From: Psychromonas sp. SP041
GTDB lineage: Bacteria > Pseudomonadota > Gammaproteobacteria > Enterobacterales > Psychromonadaceae
Assembly (NCBI RefSeq): GCF_000470315.2
Contig: NZ_CBRF02000003.1
Coordinates: 62,001 to 126,000 of the forward strand
Direction of reading: 5' to 3'
Length of the DNA: 64,000 nt
The notes under the pieces are model-generated. The model worked only from the letters and a program-made list of their open reading frames with translations. It was not told where the DNA came from and did no database searches. This document shows positions 28,078 to 36,989 of this stretch, one piece after another; position 1 is the first letter of the stretch, and every line of letters starts with the position of its first letter. A program made the translations under genes and the position numbers.

Positions 28078-30872
28078 TATCTTTCTCCTACTGTGAGTCG
28101 TTCTTTGGTTGTTAACTTGCCTAAGCTCGCTAATATAAGCAGTGTCGCACCGATCACGGTGAAGTAAACTCCAATATCAAATACTAATGCACTAGCAAGC
28201 TCAAATTTACCTATCCAAGGTAACGAAACATATTCAAACCAAGAGGTTAAGAACGGTCTATCAAAGATCCAACTACCTAAACCAGTTAATCCAGCGATCG
28301 TTAGTCCAATCGCGATCATATAGTGATAACTCACACTGACTCTTTTAGCCATCCAATCAACACCGTGTGCTAGATATTGTTGAATTAGCGCAATCGAAGT
28401 AATCAGACCAGCAATGAAACCACCGCCAGGTAAGTTGTGCCCGCGCATAAATATATAAGCTGAAATAAGCAAAAATAATGGCAACAAGCTTTGCGAGACA
28501 ACCGATAATAATACAGGGTATTTATCTTTGGCCCATAGTCGCCCAGCGTAATCTTTAGTACGCACTGATAAACGCATGCGAGCAATTAGCTTGTGAATAC
28601 CTAATGCAGCAATCCCGAGTACCGTTATCTCGCCAAAAGTATCAAAACCACGGAAATCAACCAGAATAACGTTCACCACATTGGTTCCGCCACCGCCGAT
28701 TTTGGCATTAGCTAAGAAGAATGCAGAAATACTATCCAAAGGATGGGTCATTAAAGCAAAACAAATACTACCAATAATACAGCCTATGAATGATGCAACG
28801 GTCAAGTCGCGTACAAAATGACTAGGACGACTTTTACTCGTTGGGGTTTGCTGAGGGAAAAAGTAAAGCGCCAGTAATAACAAAATAACCGTTACAATTT
28901 CTACCGAGAGCTGAGTAAGCGCTAGGTCGGGAGCAGAGAAGTAAGCAAAGGTTATCGATACCACTAAGCCCACTAGCGACAACATTAATAACGCAATGAG
29001 ACGGTAATGACTCCAAATAATGGTGGCGAGCGAACCTGCAATAATCAAGATAGCAGCAACAAGCACAGCACCATTGATAGGCGTACCAGGCACACTTCCT
29101 CTCGTTGTATCGAGTTCAAACAAAGGCGGTGCGATCAGCAATAAAGCGAAGAAGCAAAGACAAAAAGCATAACGCTGTAAAGAACCGTTTTCTAATATCA
29201 TGGTTATTTTTTGCGCCCACGTTACACAGGCCTGAATGCAACCTTCAAATACTAATTTTGCATCAATATCTGGGAACATCCCTGCAAATTTAAATAAATG
29301 TTTACGGTTCAAGTAAATCGCAACACCACCCATAATCGCCACCCCACTCATTAGCAATGGGAGATTCAATCCATGCCAAATGGCTAAACTATATTCAGGT
29401 AGCGGATGGTTAAGCACCGCCAATGAAGTACTTTGTAACAATGGGCCAATAGTGTAGTTAGGAAAAATACCAACCAACAAACAAATCGTCACTAAAATTT
29501 CCACAGGAACACGCATATAACGTGGTGGTTCGTGCGGGGTTTTAGTTAAGCCTTTCGGCTCACCGTTAAAGAACACATCATGAATAAAACGCAGTGAATA
29601 AGCGACAGAAAAGGCAGCAGCAATCGTCGCTAATACAGGAATTAACCAAGACATAGAGCCTAAAATGCTTTGTTCTAAGGTTTCAGTAAAGAACATTTCT
29701 TTAGATAAAAACCCATTCAGCAAAGGCACACCAGCCATCGATGCAGAGGCAACCATCGCTAACGTCGCGGTAATAGGCATGTATTTCCATAGCCCATTAA
29801 TTTTACGCATATCTCGCGAACCGGATTCATGGTCAATAATACCTGCAGCCATAAATAATGACGCTTTAAAAACGGCATGATTCATAATATGAAATATTGC
29901 AGCAATCGCAGCGAGTTCAGTATTTAAACCAAGTAACAATACGATCAAACCAAGATGACTGATAGTAGAATAAGCTAACAGCCCTTTTAAATCATGTTTA
30001 AATAATGCAGTGTAAGCCCCCAATAACATAGTGAATAAACCGGTTAAAGAGACCACCACAAACCACACTTCCGTGCCGGCTAATACTGGGTAAAAACGTG
30101 CTAATAAGAAAATACCTGCTTTTACCATAGTCGCCGAGTGCAAATAAGCACTGACTGGCGTAGGGGCTGCCATTGCGTGAGGCAACCAAAAGTGAAATGG
30201 GAATTGGGCAGACTTAGTAAATGCACCAATTAAAAAGAGGCTTAAAATAGCTAAATAATAAGGGCTTTGTTTTACCAACTCACCACTGTTGAGGACAATA
30301 TCTAATTCGTAGCTACCAACGACTTGACCTAATAGGATAATCCCAGCTAATAGCGCTAAACCACCAGCACCAGTGATAGTAAGCGCCATTCGAGCGCCTT
30401 TACGTGCATCACTATTGTGTGACCAAAAACCAATTAGCAAGAACGAGCTAATACTGGTTAACTCCCAATAAAACCAGAGTTGTAGCATGTTGTTTGACAT
30501 AACAATGCCGAGCATGGCTGTCATAAACATAATCAAATAACAGTAAAAACGCCCCATATGGTCTTTTTCAGACAAATAGTAACGCGCATATAAAATAACC
30601 AGTAGACCAATCCCCAAGATCAATATACTGAATAATGCAGCTAAACCATCAAGGCGAAATGATAACGACAAACCTAATTGAGGGATCCATTCAATGCTCT
30701 TGCTAAAAGACTCCCCAGCCAATACCGCTGGTAAATCGAGAAAAATCAAGCAAAGCGCTAAAGCAGGTAACAAGGCTGTAGCCAGCGTACATGCGCTACG
30801 ATTAAGTTTATTGGCGAGTAAGGGAACGATAATCCCGAACATGGGTAAAAATGGCACCCAGAAATAATGCAT
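28077..30872 (-). CDS. mrpA: Mrp antiporter fused subunit A/B
   Basis: This is the large subunit of the Mrp Na+(K+)/H+ antiporter, with 931 residues. The N-terminal two thirds is NuoL-like, with more than fifteen helices and motifs such as FYWELTSISSFLLIGFW near 132 and KSAQFPFHFWLPHAMAAPTP near 222. The C-terminal part carries the MrpB-like domain (YIFMRGHNLPGGGFIAGLI near 812). This fusion defines the six-gene (group 2) Mrp operons. It heads the operon. The role is sodium export, pH homeostasis and salt tolerance, which fits a marine host. Confidence 0.93.
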   Translation of the reverse strand: MHYFWVPFLPMFGIIVPLLANKLNRSACTLATALLPALALCLIFLDLPAVLAGESFSKSIEWIPQLGLSLSFRLDGLAALFSILILGIGLLVILYARYYLSEKDHMGRFYCYLIMFMTAMLGIVMSNNMLQLWFYWELTSISSFLLIGFWSHNSDARKGARMALTITGAGGLALLAGIILLGQVVGSYELDIVLNSGELVKQSPYYLAILSLFLIGAFTKSAQFPFHFWLPHAMAAPTPVSAYLHSATMVKAGIFLLARFYPVLAGTEVWFVVVSLTGLFTMLLGAYTALFKHDLKGLLAYSTISHLGLIVLLLGLNTELAAIAAIFHIMNHAVFKASLFMAAGIIDHESGSRDMRKINGLWKYMPITATLAMVASASMAGVPLLNGFLSKEMFFTETLEQSILGSMSWLIPVLATIAAAFSVAYSLRFIHDVFFNGEPKGLTKTPHEPPRYMRVPVEILVTICLLVGIFPNYTIGPLLQSTSLAVLNHPLPEYSLAIWHGLNLPLLMSGVAIMGGVAIYLNRKHLFKFAGMFPDIDAKLVFEGCIQACVTWAQKITMILENGSLQRYAFCLCFFALLLIAPPLFELDTTRGSVPGTPINGAVLVAAILIIAGSLATIIWSHYRLIALLMLSLVGLVVSITFAYFSAPDLALTQLSVEIVTVILLLLALYFFPQQTPTSKSRPSHFVRDLTVASFIGCIIGSICFALMTHPLDSISAFFLANAKIGGGGTNVVNVILVDFRGFDTFGEITVLGIAALGIHKLIARMRLSVRTKDYAGRLWAKDKYPVLLSVVSQSLLPLFLLISAYIFMRGHNLPGGGFIAGLITSIALIQQYLAHGVDWMAKRVSVSYHYMIAIGLTIAGLTGLGSWIFDRPFLTSWFEYVSLPWIGKFELASALVFDIGVYFTVIGATLLILASLGKLTTKERLTVGER

Positions 30873-31418
30873 TTAAGCGAAGCTCCGTTAGCTAAGTGGT
30901 TGGTATTCCCGACCACGATAATGATTAATTAGATAAAAATCAACGCCTTATTATGTCAAACACAACTAAAGCACTGATTATAAAGGCTTTCTATTTTCGC
31001 ACTTAATTTGCCATGCAAATAACATTTTTATTACGATTATTTGTTGGGTTGAACTAGTGCTTACTTTATCTTGATAAAATACAATAAAGCGCACTTATCT
31101 CAAGACAGCTATTTGAATTATTATTAAAGTTAAAAAAATTATCAGCTTGGATTGTTTATTTAAATTTTTAAATAAGAAAAGCTCATCATATTGAATTGAG
31201 TATTTAATATAAGTTTTCTTAACGAGCTTACCATTCAACTAAATATACCAATAATTGTATTAATTTTGAAACACTAGTATTGTTATGTAATGACTTGAAT
31301 TGTAGTGCTGGAGAATTACTTGAAGTTTATTACGAATCAAAAAATAATTTACAAAGACGTAAAATAGGCTTGCTCTACAAGTAGGCTAATTTTGGTCTTT
31401 CAACCATTTTATCAAACA
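30873..31418. other. 546-bp gene-free stretch upstream of the Mrp operon
   Basis: It should contain the Mrp promoter on the minus strand. No gene or strong repeat is seen. The rest is AT-rich and runs into the damaged insertion element whose left end I place at 31419. Confidence 0.5.
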
Positions 31419-31442
31419 GGTGTTGTCAACTTATGTACTCGG

Positions 31443-31477
31443 TTAGATTAAAGGCTATAAAATCAGCTTTAATCTAA
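31443..31477. terminator. Hairpin inside the left end of the IS remnant
   Basis: TTAGATTAAAG (31443-31453) pairs perfectly with CTTTAATCTAA (31467-31477), with further CT/AG pairing inside after one unpaired base. It lies just beyond the stop of the transposase remnant. It could be a transcription terminator of the element. Confidence 0.4.
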
Positions 31478-31501
31478 ATTTTGGACACAACTAGCCCTAT
31501 C

Positions 31502-31977
31502 TCATTCAACAAAGGAACGATCGTGGAAAAGACGATAATGTTTCGCTTGCATTAAATGATGGCCAAGTCGAAACAAGCTATTAATCACACCATGGCAACT
31601 CAAAAACCGTTGAGTTTTCCCTTGCGATTTGAACTTATGCATTTTCCTTTCCTGCTGCCGAATGGCTTGATGCACTTTACTTCGGAATACTGGTCACATC
31701 CATGGTTTTCATACTGAGCTGTTGAATGTTCGACACTTGGTATTAATTTTTTTTTAGCAGCTGAATAACTTGCTAATTTATCTGTCACAATTTTCAGTAG
31801 ATTGATCCATACTTTTTGCACCACTGACGAATCGTTTCATAACTGACTACGCCCCCTAGCAGCAAGTAATTCTTCGATATCATGAAAACTGAGCGTAAAA
31901 CGATGATAAAGCCAAACTGCATGACTAATAATTTGTGCAGGATAACGATAATCAGCGTAGATGTTTGAATTTGTCAT
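31502..31977 (-). pseudogene. IS6-family transposase remnant
   Basis: The start (MTNSNIYADYRYPAQIISHA, continuing into HRFTLSFHDIEELLAARG) matches the N-terminus of IS6-type transposases. A frameshift follows, then SYETIRQWCKKYGSI. Here the middle of the gene, including the first catalytic Asp region, is missing. The later parts VTDKLASYSAAKKKLIPSVEH, HQAIRQQERKMHKFKSQG and KTQRFLSCHGVINSLFRLGHH are each in shifted frames, and the gene ends ...RSFVE. At 476 bp against about 700 bp it is certainly inactive. Confidence 0.85.
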
Positions 31978-32096
31978 CAGAAAATTATCGCACAATTGGT
32001 TGAGGGGTTAACTGACTGTACCGCCCTTGACAATACCCTCCCACAACAATTATAAATAGTTTAAATATTGATGCTCTTGCTTCACCTGCACCCTGG

Positions 32097-32618
32097 TTAG
32101 AATGAATCACCATCACCACTCAATATATCGCGCAAAACACTCTTACTCTTAGGAATCAAGCCAAGCTCAAGACCAAAAGGTTTAAACACCTTATTGATAA
32201 CTTCAACACTTGGCACCTTAGTACCATTCTCTATATCAGAAATCGTCTTGCGAGATACACTTACCATATTGGCATAATCTTGTTGTTTCAGATTAAGCAC
32301 CTCTAAGCGTAACTGCCTTAAAGCACCGCCATAAGAAATATCCCCTAGCAACAAGCTTTTAATAATTGCCCGGGTGGTGAGCTTAAGCATATCCTTTTGA
32401 GTTTCTTTACCTGCTACGACTTTCTTAGCCACCCTGCGCTTAGTAGAATCAATAATGGGATCGTAATCTCGACGTACCACCACCGGCTCACCCGTTTTAC
32501 TAAAGTCAAACACAGCATGCCTTAGATTGTCCTTACCCGAATCACCAGGCAACTTTTTTACAGCCTGCTCCCTTTCAGCTACTCGATTAACCAACATCAT
32601 TGTATGTTTATTTTTCAT
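32097..32618 (-). CDS. HipB-like helix-turn-helix antitoxin with extended N-terminus
   Basis: This is a DNA-binding protein, presumably the antitoxin and autorepressor of the kinase encoded just upstream. The Cro/C1-type HTH lies near the C-terminus (LKQQDYANMVSVSRKTISDIENGTKVPSVEVINKV, with no single run shown longer than needed: key motif SRKTISDIENGTK). About 95 residues of charged sequence precede it, more than in ordinary HipB. I choose the ATG at 32618 because it overlaps the kinase stop as ATGA with a GGGGG ribosome site upstream. An ATG at 32630 is the alternative. The gene order, toxin first and antitoxin second, is reversed relative to E. coli hipBA. Confidence 0.75.
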   Translation of the reverse strand: MKNKHTMMLVNRVAEREQAVKKLPGDSGKDNLRHAVFDFSKTGEPVVVRRDYDPIIDSTKRRVAKKVVAGKETQKDMLKLTTRAIIKSLLLGDISYGGALRQLRLEVLNLKQQDYANMVSVSRKTISDIENGTKVPSVEVINKVFKPFGLELGLIPKSKSVLRDILSGDGDSF

Positions 32619-33973
32619 AACAGCCCCCATCTTTTCAATTTATCTTCAACATAGTTAAAGCCAATGCCAGGATGATTTAAAATCGCTGGAGGCACTCCAC
32701 GAACAGCAAGGCGCTCTTTAATAGTAAGTAAATCTTTAGCAGTATTTTGTAATTCCACCATTAACTTTGCCGGAGCAACATAAACTTCCAAAGACTGGGC
32801 GATAGCCCCAAAATCATATTCCCCCCCCTTTTCCATAGGAGAAGCCCACTTAGTCAGCCGTGTAATCCCCTCCGGATCAGCTTTCATGGGCGCAAAATCA
32901 TATATAGGCGAAAACCTAATACTCTTTTCATCCCTCAAGAAAGAAGTGTTACGCCCATGATTATCACTGTTACCAAATATAATATTTAATAAGTCGCGCT
33001 TTACCCACTCCGTCACAAACGCGGCTACATCAAAATTAAAGTCAGAATTTTGAAGAAGCATGTCACTCCCTAAAATCTTACGGAGCACCTCATCAATAGC
33101 ATCGTTGTGATCAAGATAAGCACTCGAACGCTGCTTCAAGATTGAGTAAAGAGACTCCATACCATAGCGTTTAGCAACTCCGATACTATCCATTTCTATA
33201 TCAAAACGAGGTAGCCACAAAGATGGTACATGCACACCTTCTTCAAGCCTCATATCTGCTATAGGGATAGTATCAAAGCCCATGGCATGCAACTCATGGT
33301 AGAAATGGTATTCAGCCCTTAAAATATCACTATCAATACTCATTTTTCCTCTAGGGAACTTCACCAAATAATGAATATCTGTAGAGTTGTTTAATTGAAG
33401 GTTATCAATCCACACCTCATTAGTATCGCTTAGGCGCACAAGTAACTTAGGTGCAGCGCCACCAGCGCCAGTTGCACCACCACAGGCAGCTCCCCTTTCT
33501 TGTGCATACTCTAAAAAATCAGATGACTTTTCTATCACATGCTCAATAGTAAAATGCTGAGCAACTAGTTCTCCATCATCTACGTTACATAATAAAGATT
33601 CTTTAATCCTCAAGTTACCAATAGGGGCATTAGTGCTAGTGCTAAGAAGTACAAAGTGTTGAGCATCAATCGAGTAATCTGAGATGCCCAAATGACGAAC
33701 CAAGAAGTCTCGGCTTGAGCCACTAGGTATAATGTCATCTATAAAGGTAAGTAATCCATTAGAATGAATATACTTCTCAAGCATAACTACTGGGTGATTA
33801 ATAGAAACAGCATGGTGGTCATCACAGTTCGGGTTTACAGCAGTGTAAGTAAATTCATACTCAAGCAGTGTCCCCTTATATGGAACACCATCTGTATGCC
33901 TAAACGAAAGAGTCGCAATATCAATCCATTTTCTACTCAAGAAAGCTTGGATTGTTAGGTTATCTTGATTCAT
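32615..33973 (-). CDS. HipA-like serine/threonine kinase toxin
   Basis: This is a HipA-family kinase. It has an N-terminal couple_hipA-type region, a glycine-rich loop ending in GGAAPKLLV near residue 175, the ATP-site lysine in YLVKFPRG near 207, the catalytic motif NSDNHGRNTSFL near 336 and the metal-binding SPIYDFAPM near 354. HipA of E. coli phosphorylates glutamyl-tRNA synthetase and causes persistence, but substrates differ in the family. I choose the ATG at 33973 with GGTGA upstream. A TTG at 34000 and an ATG at 33991 are alternatives. All catalytic motifs look intact, so the kinase is probably active. Two palindromes upstream are likely operators. Confidence 0.82.
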   Translation of the reverse strand: MNQDNLTIQAFLSRKWIDIATLSFRHTDGVPYKGTLLEYEFTYTAVNPNCDDHHAVSINHPVVMLEKYIHSNGLLTFIDDIIPSGSSRDFLVRHLGISDYSIDAQHFVLLSTSTNAPIGNLRIKESLLCNVDDGELVAQHFTIEHVIEKSSDFLEYAQERGAACGGATGAGGAAPKLLVRLSDTNEVWIDNLQLNNSTDIHYLVKFPRGKMSIDSDILRAEYHFYHELHAMGFDTIPIADMRLEEGVHVPSLWLPRFDIEMDSIGVAKRYGMESLYSILKQRSSAYLDHNDAIDEVLRKILGSDMLLQNSDFNFDVAAFVTEWVKRDLLNIIFGNSDNHGRNTSFLRDEKSIRFSPIYDFAPMKADPEGITRLTKWASPMEKGGEYDFGAIAQSLEVYVAPAKLMVELQNTAKDLLTIKERLAVRGVPPAILNHPGIGFNYVEDKLKRWGLL

Positions 33974-34044
33974 TCTGTCACCATCACCCATTATCTTCAA
34001 TTAATAATGTATATAACTTTACTCATTAACAGTAAGTTAATCAA

Positions 34045-34116
34045 TTAATGTAACTTAATTTGATACATTAACTTATATTTTTAAAGTTAATGTAACTAAA
34101 TTTTACACATTAACTT
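34045..34116. promoter_or_regulatory. Two palindromic operators of the hipA/hipB-like operon
   Basis: Operator 1 is TTAATGT (34045-34051) and ACATTAA (34065-34071) with a 13-nt spacer. Operator 2 has the same half-sites at 34087-34093 and 34107-34113 with the same spacer, extended to AAGTTAATGT/ACATTAACTT. Their centres are 42 bp apart, which is four helical turns, so two dimers could bind one face cooperatively. They lie 70-140 bp upstream of the kinase start, as expected for autorepression by a HipB-like protein. Confidence 0.75.
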
Positions 34117-34350
34117 AGGTTGGTGAAAGAATTAGCTGATGATGTAAATGAAGAAATCGAGGAAGATAAATAATATTATTTTTCTTGATTGAACTCATGA
34201 TTTGAATCCAAGGACTTTGGATTCAAATACAGATAAATATTAAAAACATAAAAAAATGATGCTCAAGTTGATTTTGTAGTCCAAATTATCTTTGTCTACA
34301 AATGGTCCATATTTGGTCTACATTGATATTTTTGGAACTACAGAAACAAA
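34117..34350. other. Spacer between the toxin-antitoxin operators and the tRNA terminator
   Basis: No intact gene is visible. A 16-codon open stretch at 34123-34173 (VKELADDVNEEIEEDK) could be the tail of a deleted plus-strand gene, but it is too short to claim. Confidence 0.45.
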
Positions 34351-34376
34351 AAAACCAAGCACAAGTGCTTGGTTTT
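34351..34376 (-). terminator. Terminator of the tRNA operon
   Basis: Arms of 12 nt (34351-34362 and 34365-34376) are perfectly complementary around GCAC/GTGC, and a run of seven T follows on the minus strand. It ends transcription 15 nt after tRNA-Gly, so the operon stops here instead of continuing to a second tRNA-Thr and tuf. Confidence 0.88.
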
Positions 34377-34390
34377 AAAGTATAAATAGT

Positions 34391-34465
34391 TGGAGCGGGC
34401 AGCGGGAATCGAACCCGCATTATCAGCTTGGAAGGCTGGAGTAATAGCCATTATACGATGCCCGC
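34391..34465 (-). tRNA. glyT: tRNA-Gly (anticodon TCC)
   Basis: It is a full cloverleaf with CCA encoded, 75 nt long. The acceptor begins GCGGGCA, the anticodon loop reads CTTCCAA and the T-arm is GGGTTCGATTCCC. It is nearly identical to E. coli glyT as I remember it. It is third in a Thr-Tyr-Gly cluster. Confidence 0.97.
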
Positions 34466-34556
34466 AAATCTTGCATCAAGTAGCGTAAGCTACAAAGCAA
34501 AAAACAATGCTGTGCATTGTTATTTACTGTCTCACTGTGACAAGTGAGAAAAAATA

Positions 34557-34640
34557 TGGTGGAGGGAGGTGGATTCGAACCACCGAAGCTTTCGCGACAG
34601 ATTTACAATCTGTTCCCTTTGGCCACTCGGGAACCCCTCC
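34557..34640 (-). tRNA. tyrU: tRNA-Tyr (anticodon GTA)
   Basis: It is a class II tRNA of 84 nt including CCA, with a long variable arm. The anticodon arm reads CAGATTGTAAATCTG with GTA in the loop, and the acceptor begins GGAGGGG. It lies between tRNA-Thr and tRNA-Gly. Confidence 0.97.
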
Positions 34641-34650
34641 AGTACTTAGA

Positions 34651-34726
<76 letters not shown>

Positions 34727-34843
34727 GCTGTCTAAGTGCCGCGAATATTAAAGAACTTGAGGACTCCTTGCAAGCCTTTCTTAGAAAAAAATAGCAGTTT
34801 TTTGATTGTTTGCTTAAAAAAAAATCAATTCCCTGTTTTTCGA

Positions 34844-35815
34844 CTAATTATTCGCCAAACGTAAGGATATTTCACCACCTATATACGGTTTTATTTCATT
34901 ATCGATTTCTAACAATAAAGCGCCTTGCTCATTAATACCTCTGCAAATGCCCGTTTGTACATTATCAGCAACAATTAAATTAACTTGTTTATTAAGAAAG
35001 TAATCCAATTCAAACCAACGATCTAAAAATGGGGCTAAGCCTTTTTCTTCATAATCACTTAATAAAGAGTGTAGTTCTTTAATAAGCAAGCCTGACAACT
35101 GATTACGGTCAACAGGCTGTGTACTGATATTATTTAAGTCTATCCAAGGTTGGTCAATTAATTTACCTTGCTGCTCAGGCATTCTCACATTAATACCAAT
35201 ACCAATGACACTATGACAAACGTCCGATGCTTGTGCGTTTAACTCTATCAAGATGCCTGCAAGCTTTTTCCCTTGATAATAAAGATCATTAGGCCACTTT
35301 AAGCCTACACCATGTAATCCTAGCTTTTCTAATGCATTAACCGTTGCAATGCCCACCAGCAAGCTTAAACCCGAAGCTTTCTCTATGCCGGCTTCTAAAC
35401 GCCAGTACATTGAAAAATATAAATGAGAAGCAAAAGGAGAAACCCATTCTCTGCCTCTGCGGCCACGCCCTGCAGCTTGGTATTCTGCTATACAGGTTTG
35501 GCCGTTGCTGATGTTCGGTAATTTATCCAATAAATATTGATTAGTGGATTCAAGAATTTGCTCTACATGGACATTATCAACGCCACTCACTTGTTGGATG
35601 ATGTGTTGATTTAGTAAGGTTAGAGGAACGGCACTGCAATAACCTTTACCAGTGACTTTATAAATATCTAAACCGATTTCCTGCAACGCTTTTATATAGT
35701 TATTAACAGAGGTTCTTGATACACCTAACAGTTCACCAATTTTTTCACCAGAGTGAAACTCTCCATCAGCGAGTAAAGCAATGAGTTGATTACCTTTTTC
35801 ATTTAATTCAGACAT
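34844..35815 (-). CDS. birA: Biotin-protein ligase / biotin operon repressor
   Basis: It makes biotinyl-AMP and transfers biotin to carrier lysines, and it can act as repressor of biotin genes. The N-terminal HTH (residues about 8-60, VSRTSVNNYIKALQEIG) is present. The ligase core has GRGRRGREWVSPF near residue 118 and GVGLKWPNDLYYQGKKLAGIL near 175, and a C-terminal SH3-like domain follows. The length of 323 residues is normal. It overlaps murB by 8 nt, the same order as in E. coli. Its clients should include the guanidine carboxylase at 8007-11663. Confidence 0.95.
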   Translation of the reverse strand: MSELNEKGNQLIALLADGEFHSGEKIGELLGVSRTSVNNYIKALQEIGLDIYKVTGKGYCSAVPLTLLNQHIIQQVSGVDNVHVEQILESTNQYLLDKLPNISNGQTCIAEYQAAGRGRRGREWVSPFASHLYFSMYWRLEAGIEKASGLSLLVGIATVNALEKLGLHGVGLKWPNDLYYQGKKLAGILIELNAQASDVCHSVIGIGINVRMPEQQGKLIDQPWIDLNNISTQPVDRNQLSGLLIKELHSLLSDYEEKGLAPFLDRWFELDYFLNKQVNLIVADNVQTGICRGINEQGALLLEIDNEIKPYIGGEISLRLANN

Positions 35816-36869
35816 TTTCTATTACCTGTAGCAAATTGGTTTCACCTTGCGCATCAATAAATCGAACTTCATGCTCTAACAACACGGCGAACTTATGTAA
35901 GACTTGCTCTCTAACATGCCATGCTAATTGAATAACATCGGATGCCGTTGCTTTACCATCTTCGTTAATAAGTACTAATGCTTGTTGCAAATGAACGGCG
36001 GCGCCACCTATTTTTTTACCTTTTAAACCGCATTGGTCAATTAACCAACCTGCGGCCAATTTTACCGAACCGTCATGCTGTGGGTAATGTGGCATATCAG
36101 GATGATGAGATAACAGTTGTTCACTCAAGTTGTCACTAACAATAGGATTTTTAAAGAAGCTACCCGCATTACCTAGCACTTTAGGATCGGGTAATTTTTC
36201 GCTGCGAATACGACACACACTATCAAAAATTTGTTGTGCGCTCACTGATGACTCAGTTTCATCAAGCCCTTGTAATAAACCATATCGGCAATGTGCTTGC
36301 CATTGCTTAGGCAATTTAAGTGAAACTGACGTAATTAATGCACGAGCTTTTAATTCACCTTTAAAAATACTGTCTCGGTAAGCAAACAAACAACCTTCAT
36401 TGCTAAGGGTTTTAAGTGTGCCCTCTTCTAAATCAATATAGTCTACGCTAGTACAGAAGTCTTTAAATTCAACACCATAAGCACCAATATTCTGTACTGG
36501 TGCAGCGCCTACAACACCTGGAATCAATGCAAGGTTTTCTAAACCATCAATACCCTGTGCAACCGTATCTTCTACAAGCTCATGCCAATCCTCACCGGCA
36601 GCCACTTCTAACAAGTAATCTTGATTATTTTCGCTTTGAGTTATGCCCATTAATTCAACTTTAATCACCAAGCCGCTAAAATCATTACAAAATAACGTAT
36701 TGCTTCCACCACCTAATACTAAAATAGGTTTGTTCGCTGCTCGCGTCTTTTTAATTAATGCCAATAATTGAGGTAATTCAGATAATTGCTGAAAATGAAA
36801 AAGGAGATGCGCATGAGCATCAATTGAAAAGCTATTAAAAGCCTTGAGCGAGCTGTTTTTTTCAATCAT
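35808..36869 (-). CDS. murB: UDP-N-acetylenolpyruvoylglucosamine reductase
   Basis: It reduces UDP-GlcNAc-enolpyruvate to UDP-MurNAc in peptidoglycan synthesis, with FAD and NADPH. FAD-binding motifs are LGGGSNTLFC near residue 52 and IPGVVGAAPVQNIGAYGVE near 123. The catalytic serine lies in LGNAGSFFKNP near 236. The 353 residues and the adjacency to birA match the type I enzyme of gammaproteobacteria. Confidence 0.95.
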   Translation of the reverse strand: MIEKNSSLKAFNSFSIDAHAHLLFHFQQLSELPQLLALIKKTRAANKPILVLGGGSNTLFCNDFSGLVIKVELMGITQSENNQDYLLEVAAGEDWHELVEDTVAQGIDGLENLALIPGVVGAAPVQNIGAYGVEFKDFCTSVDYIDLEEGTLKTLSNEGCLFAYRDSIFKGELKARALITSVSLKLPKQWQAHCRYGLLQGLDETESSVSAQQIFDSVCRIRSEKLPDPKVLGNAGSFFKNPIVSDNLSEQLLSHHPDMPHYPQHDGSVKLAAGWLIDQCGLKGKKIGGAAVHLQQALVLINEDGKATASDVIQLAWHVREQVLHKFAVLLEHEVRFIDAQGETNLLQVIENV

Positions 36870-36989
36870 GATAAAACCTTATGGCGTTAATATGGCTGCA
36901 CTAATTTTTTAATGAGAAAGTATTGCTAAGTCAGTGACGAATAACTAGTTTACCTTATCAAGCACCTGAAACAAACGACCGGACTTTAA

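Larger units (their letters stand above)
31419..32037 (-). mobile_element. Degenerate IS6-type insertion sequence, internally deleted
   Basis: The left end GGTGTTGTCAACTTATGTAC (31419 onward) and the right end, read inward as GGTATTGTCAAGGGCGGTAC (from 32037), form an imperfect terminal inverted repeat around a wrecked transposase gene. The 619-bp length is shorter than the roughly 0.8 kb usual for the family. I see no matching target duplication (ATCAAACA against CTCCCACA), so an end has been altered or the element moved by recombination. Confidence 0.6.

Noticed and set aside
28077..30872. Large subunit read as NADH dehydrogenase NuoL
   Set aside because: The C-terminal MrpB-like domain and the downstream C, D, E, F and G subunits show it is an Mrp antiporter.
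31600..31824. A 74-residue minus-strand frame as a separate gene
   Set aside because: Its sequence (VTDKLASYSAAKKKL) is one frame of the broken IS6-type transposase, not an independent protein.
34123..34173. Sixteen-codon plus-strand frame ending VNEEIEEDK
   Set aside because: Too short and without a start or ribosome site; at most a gene tail.
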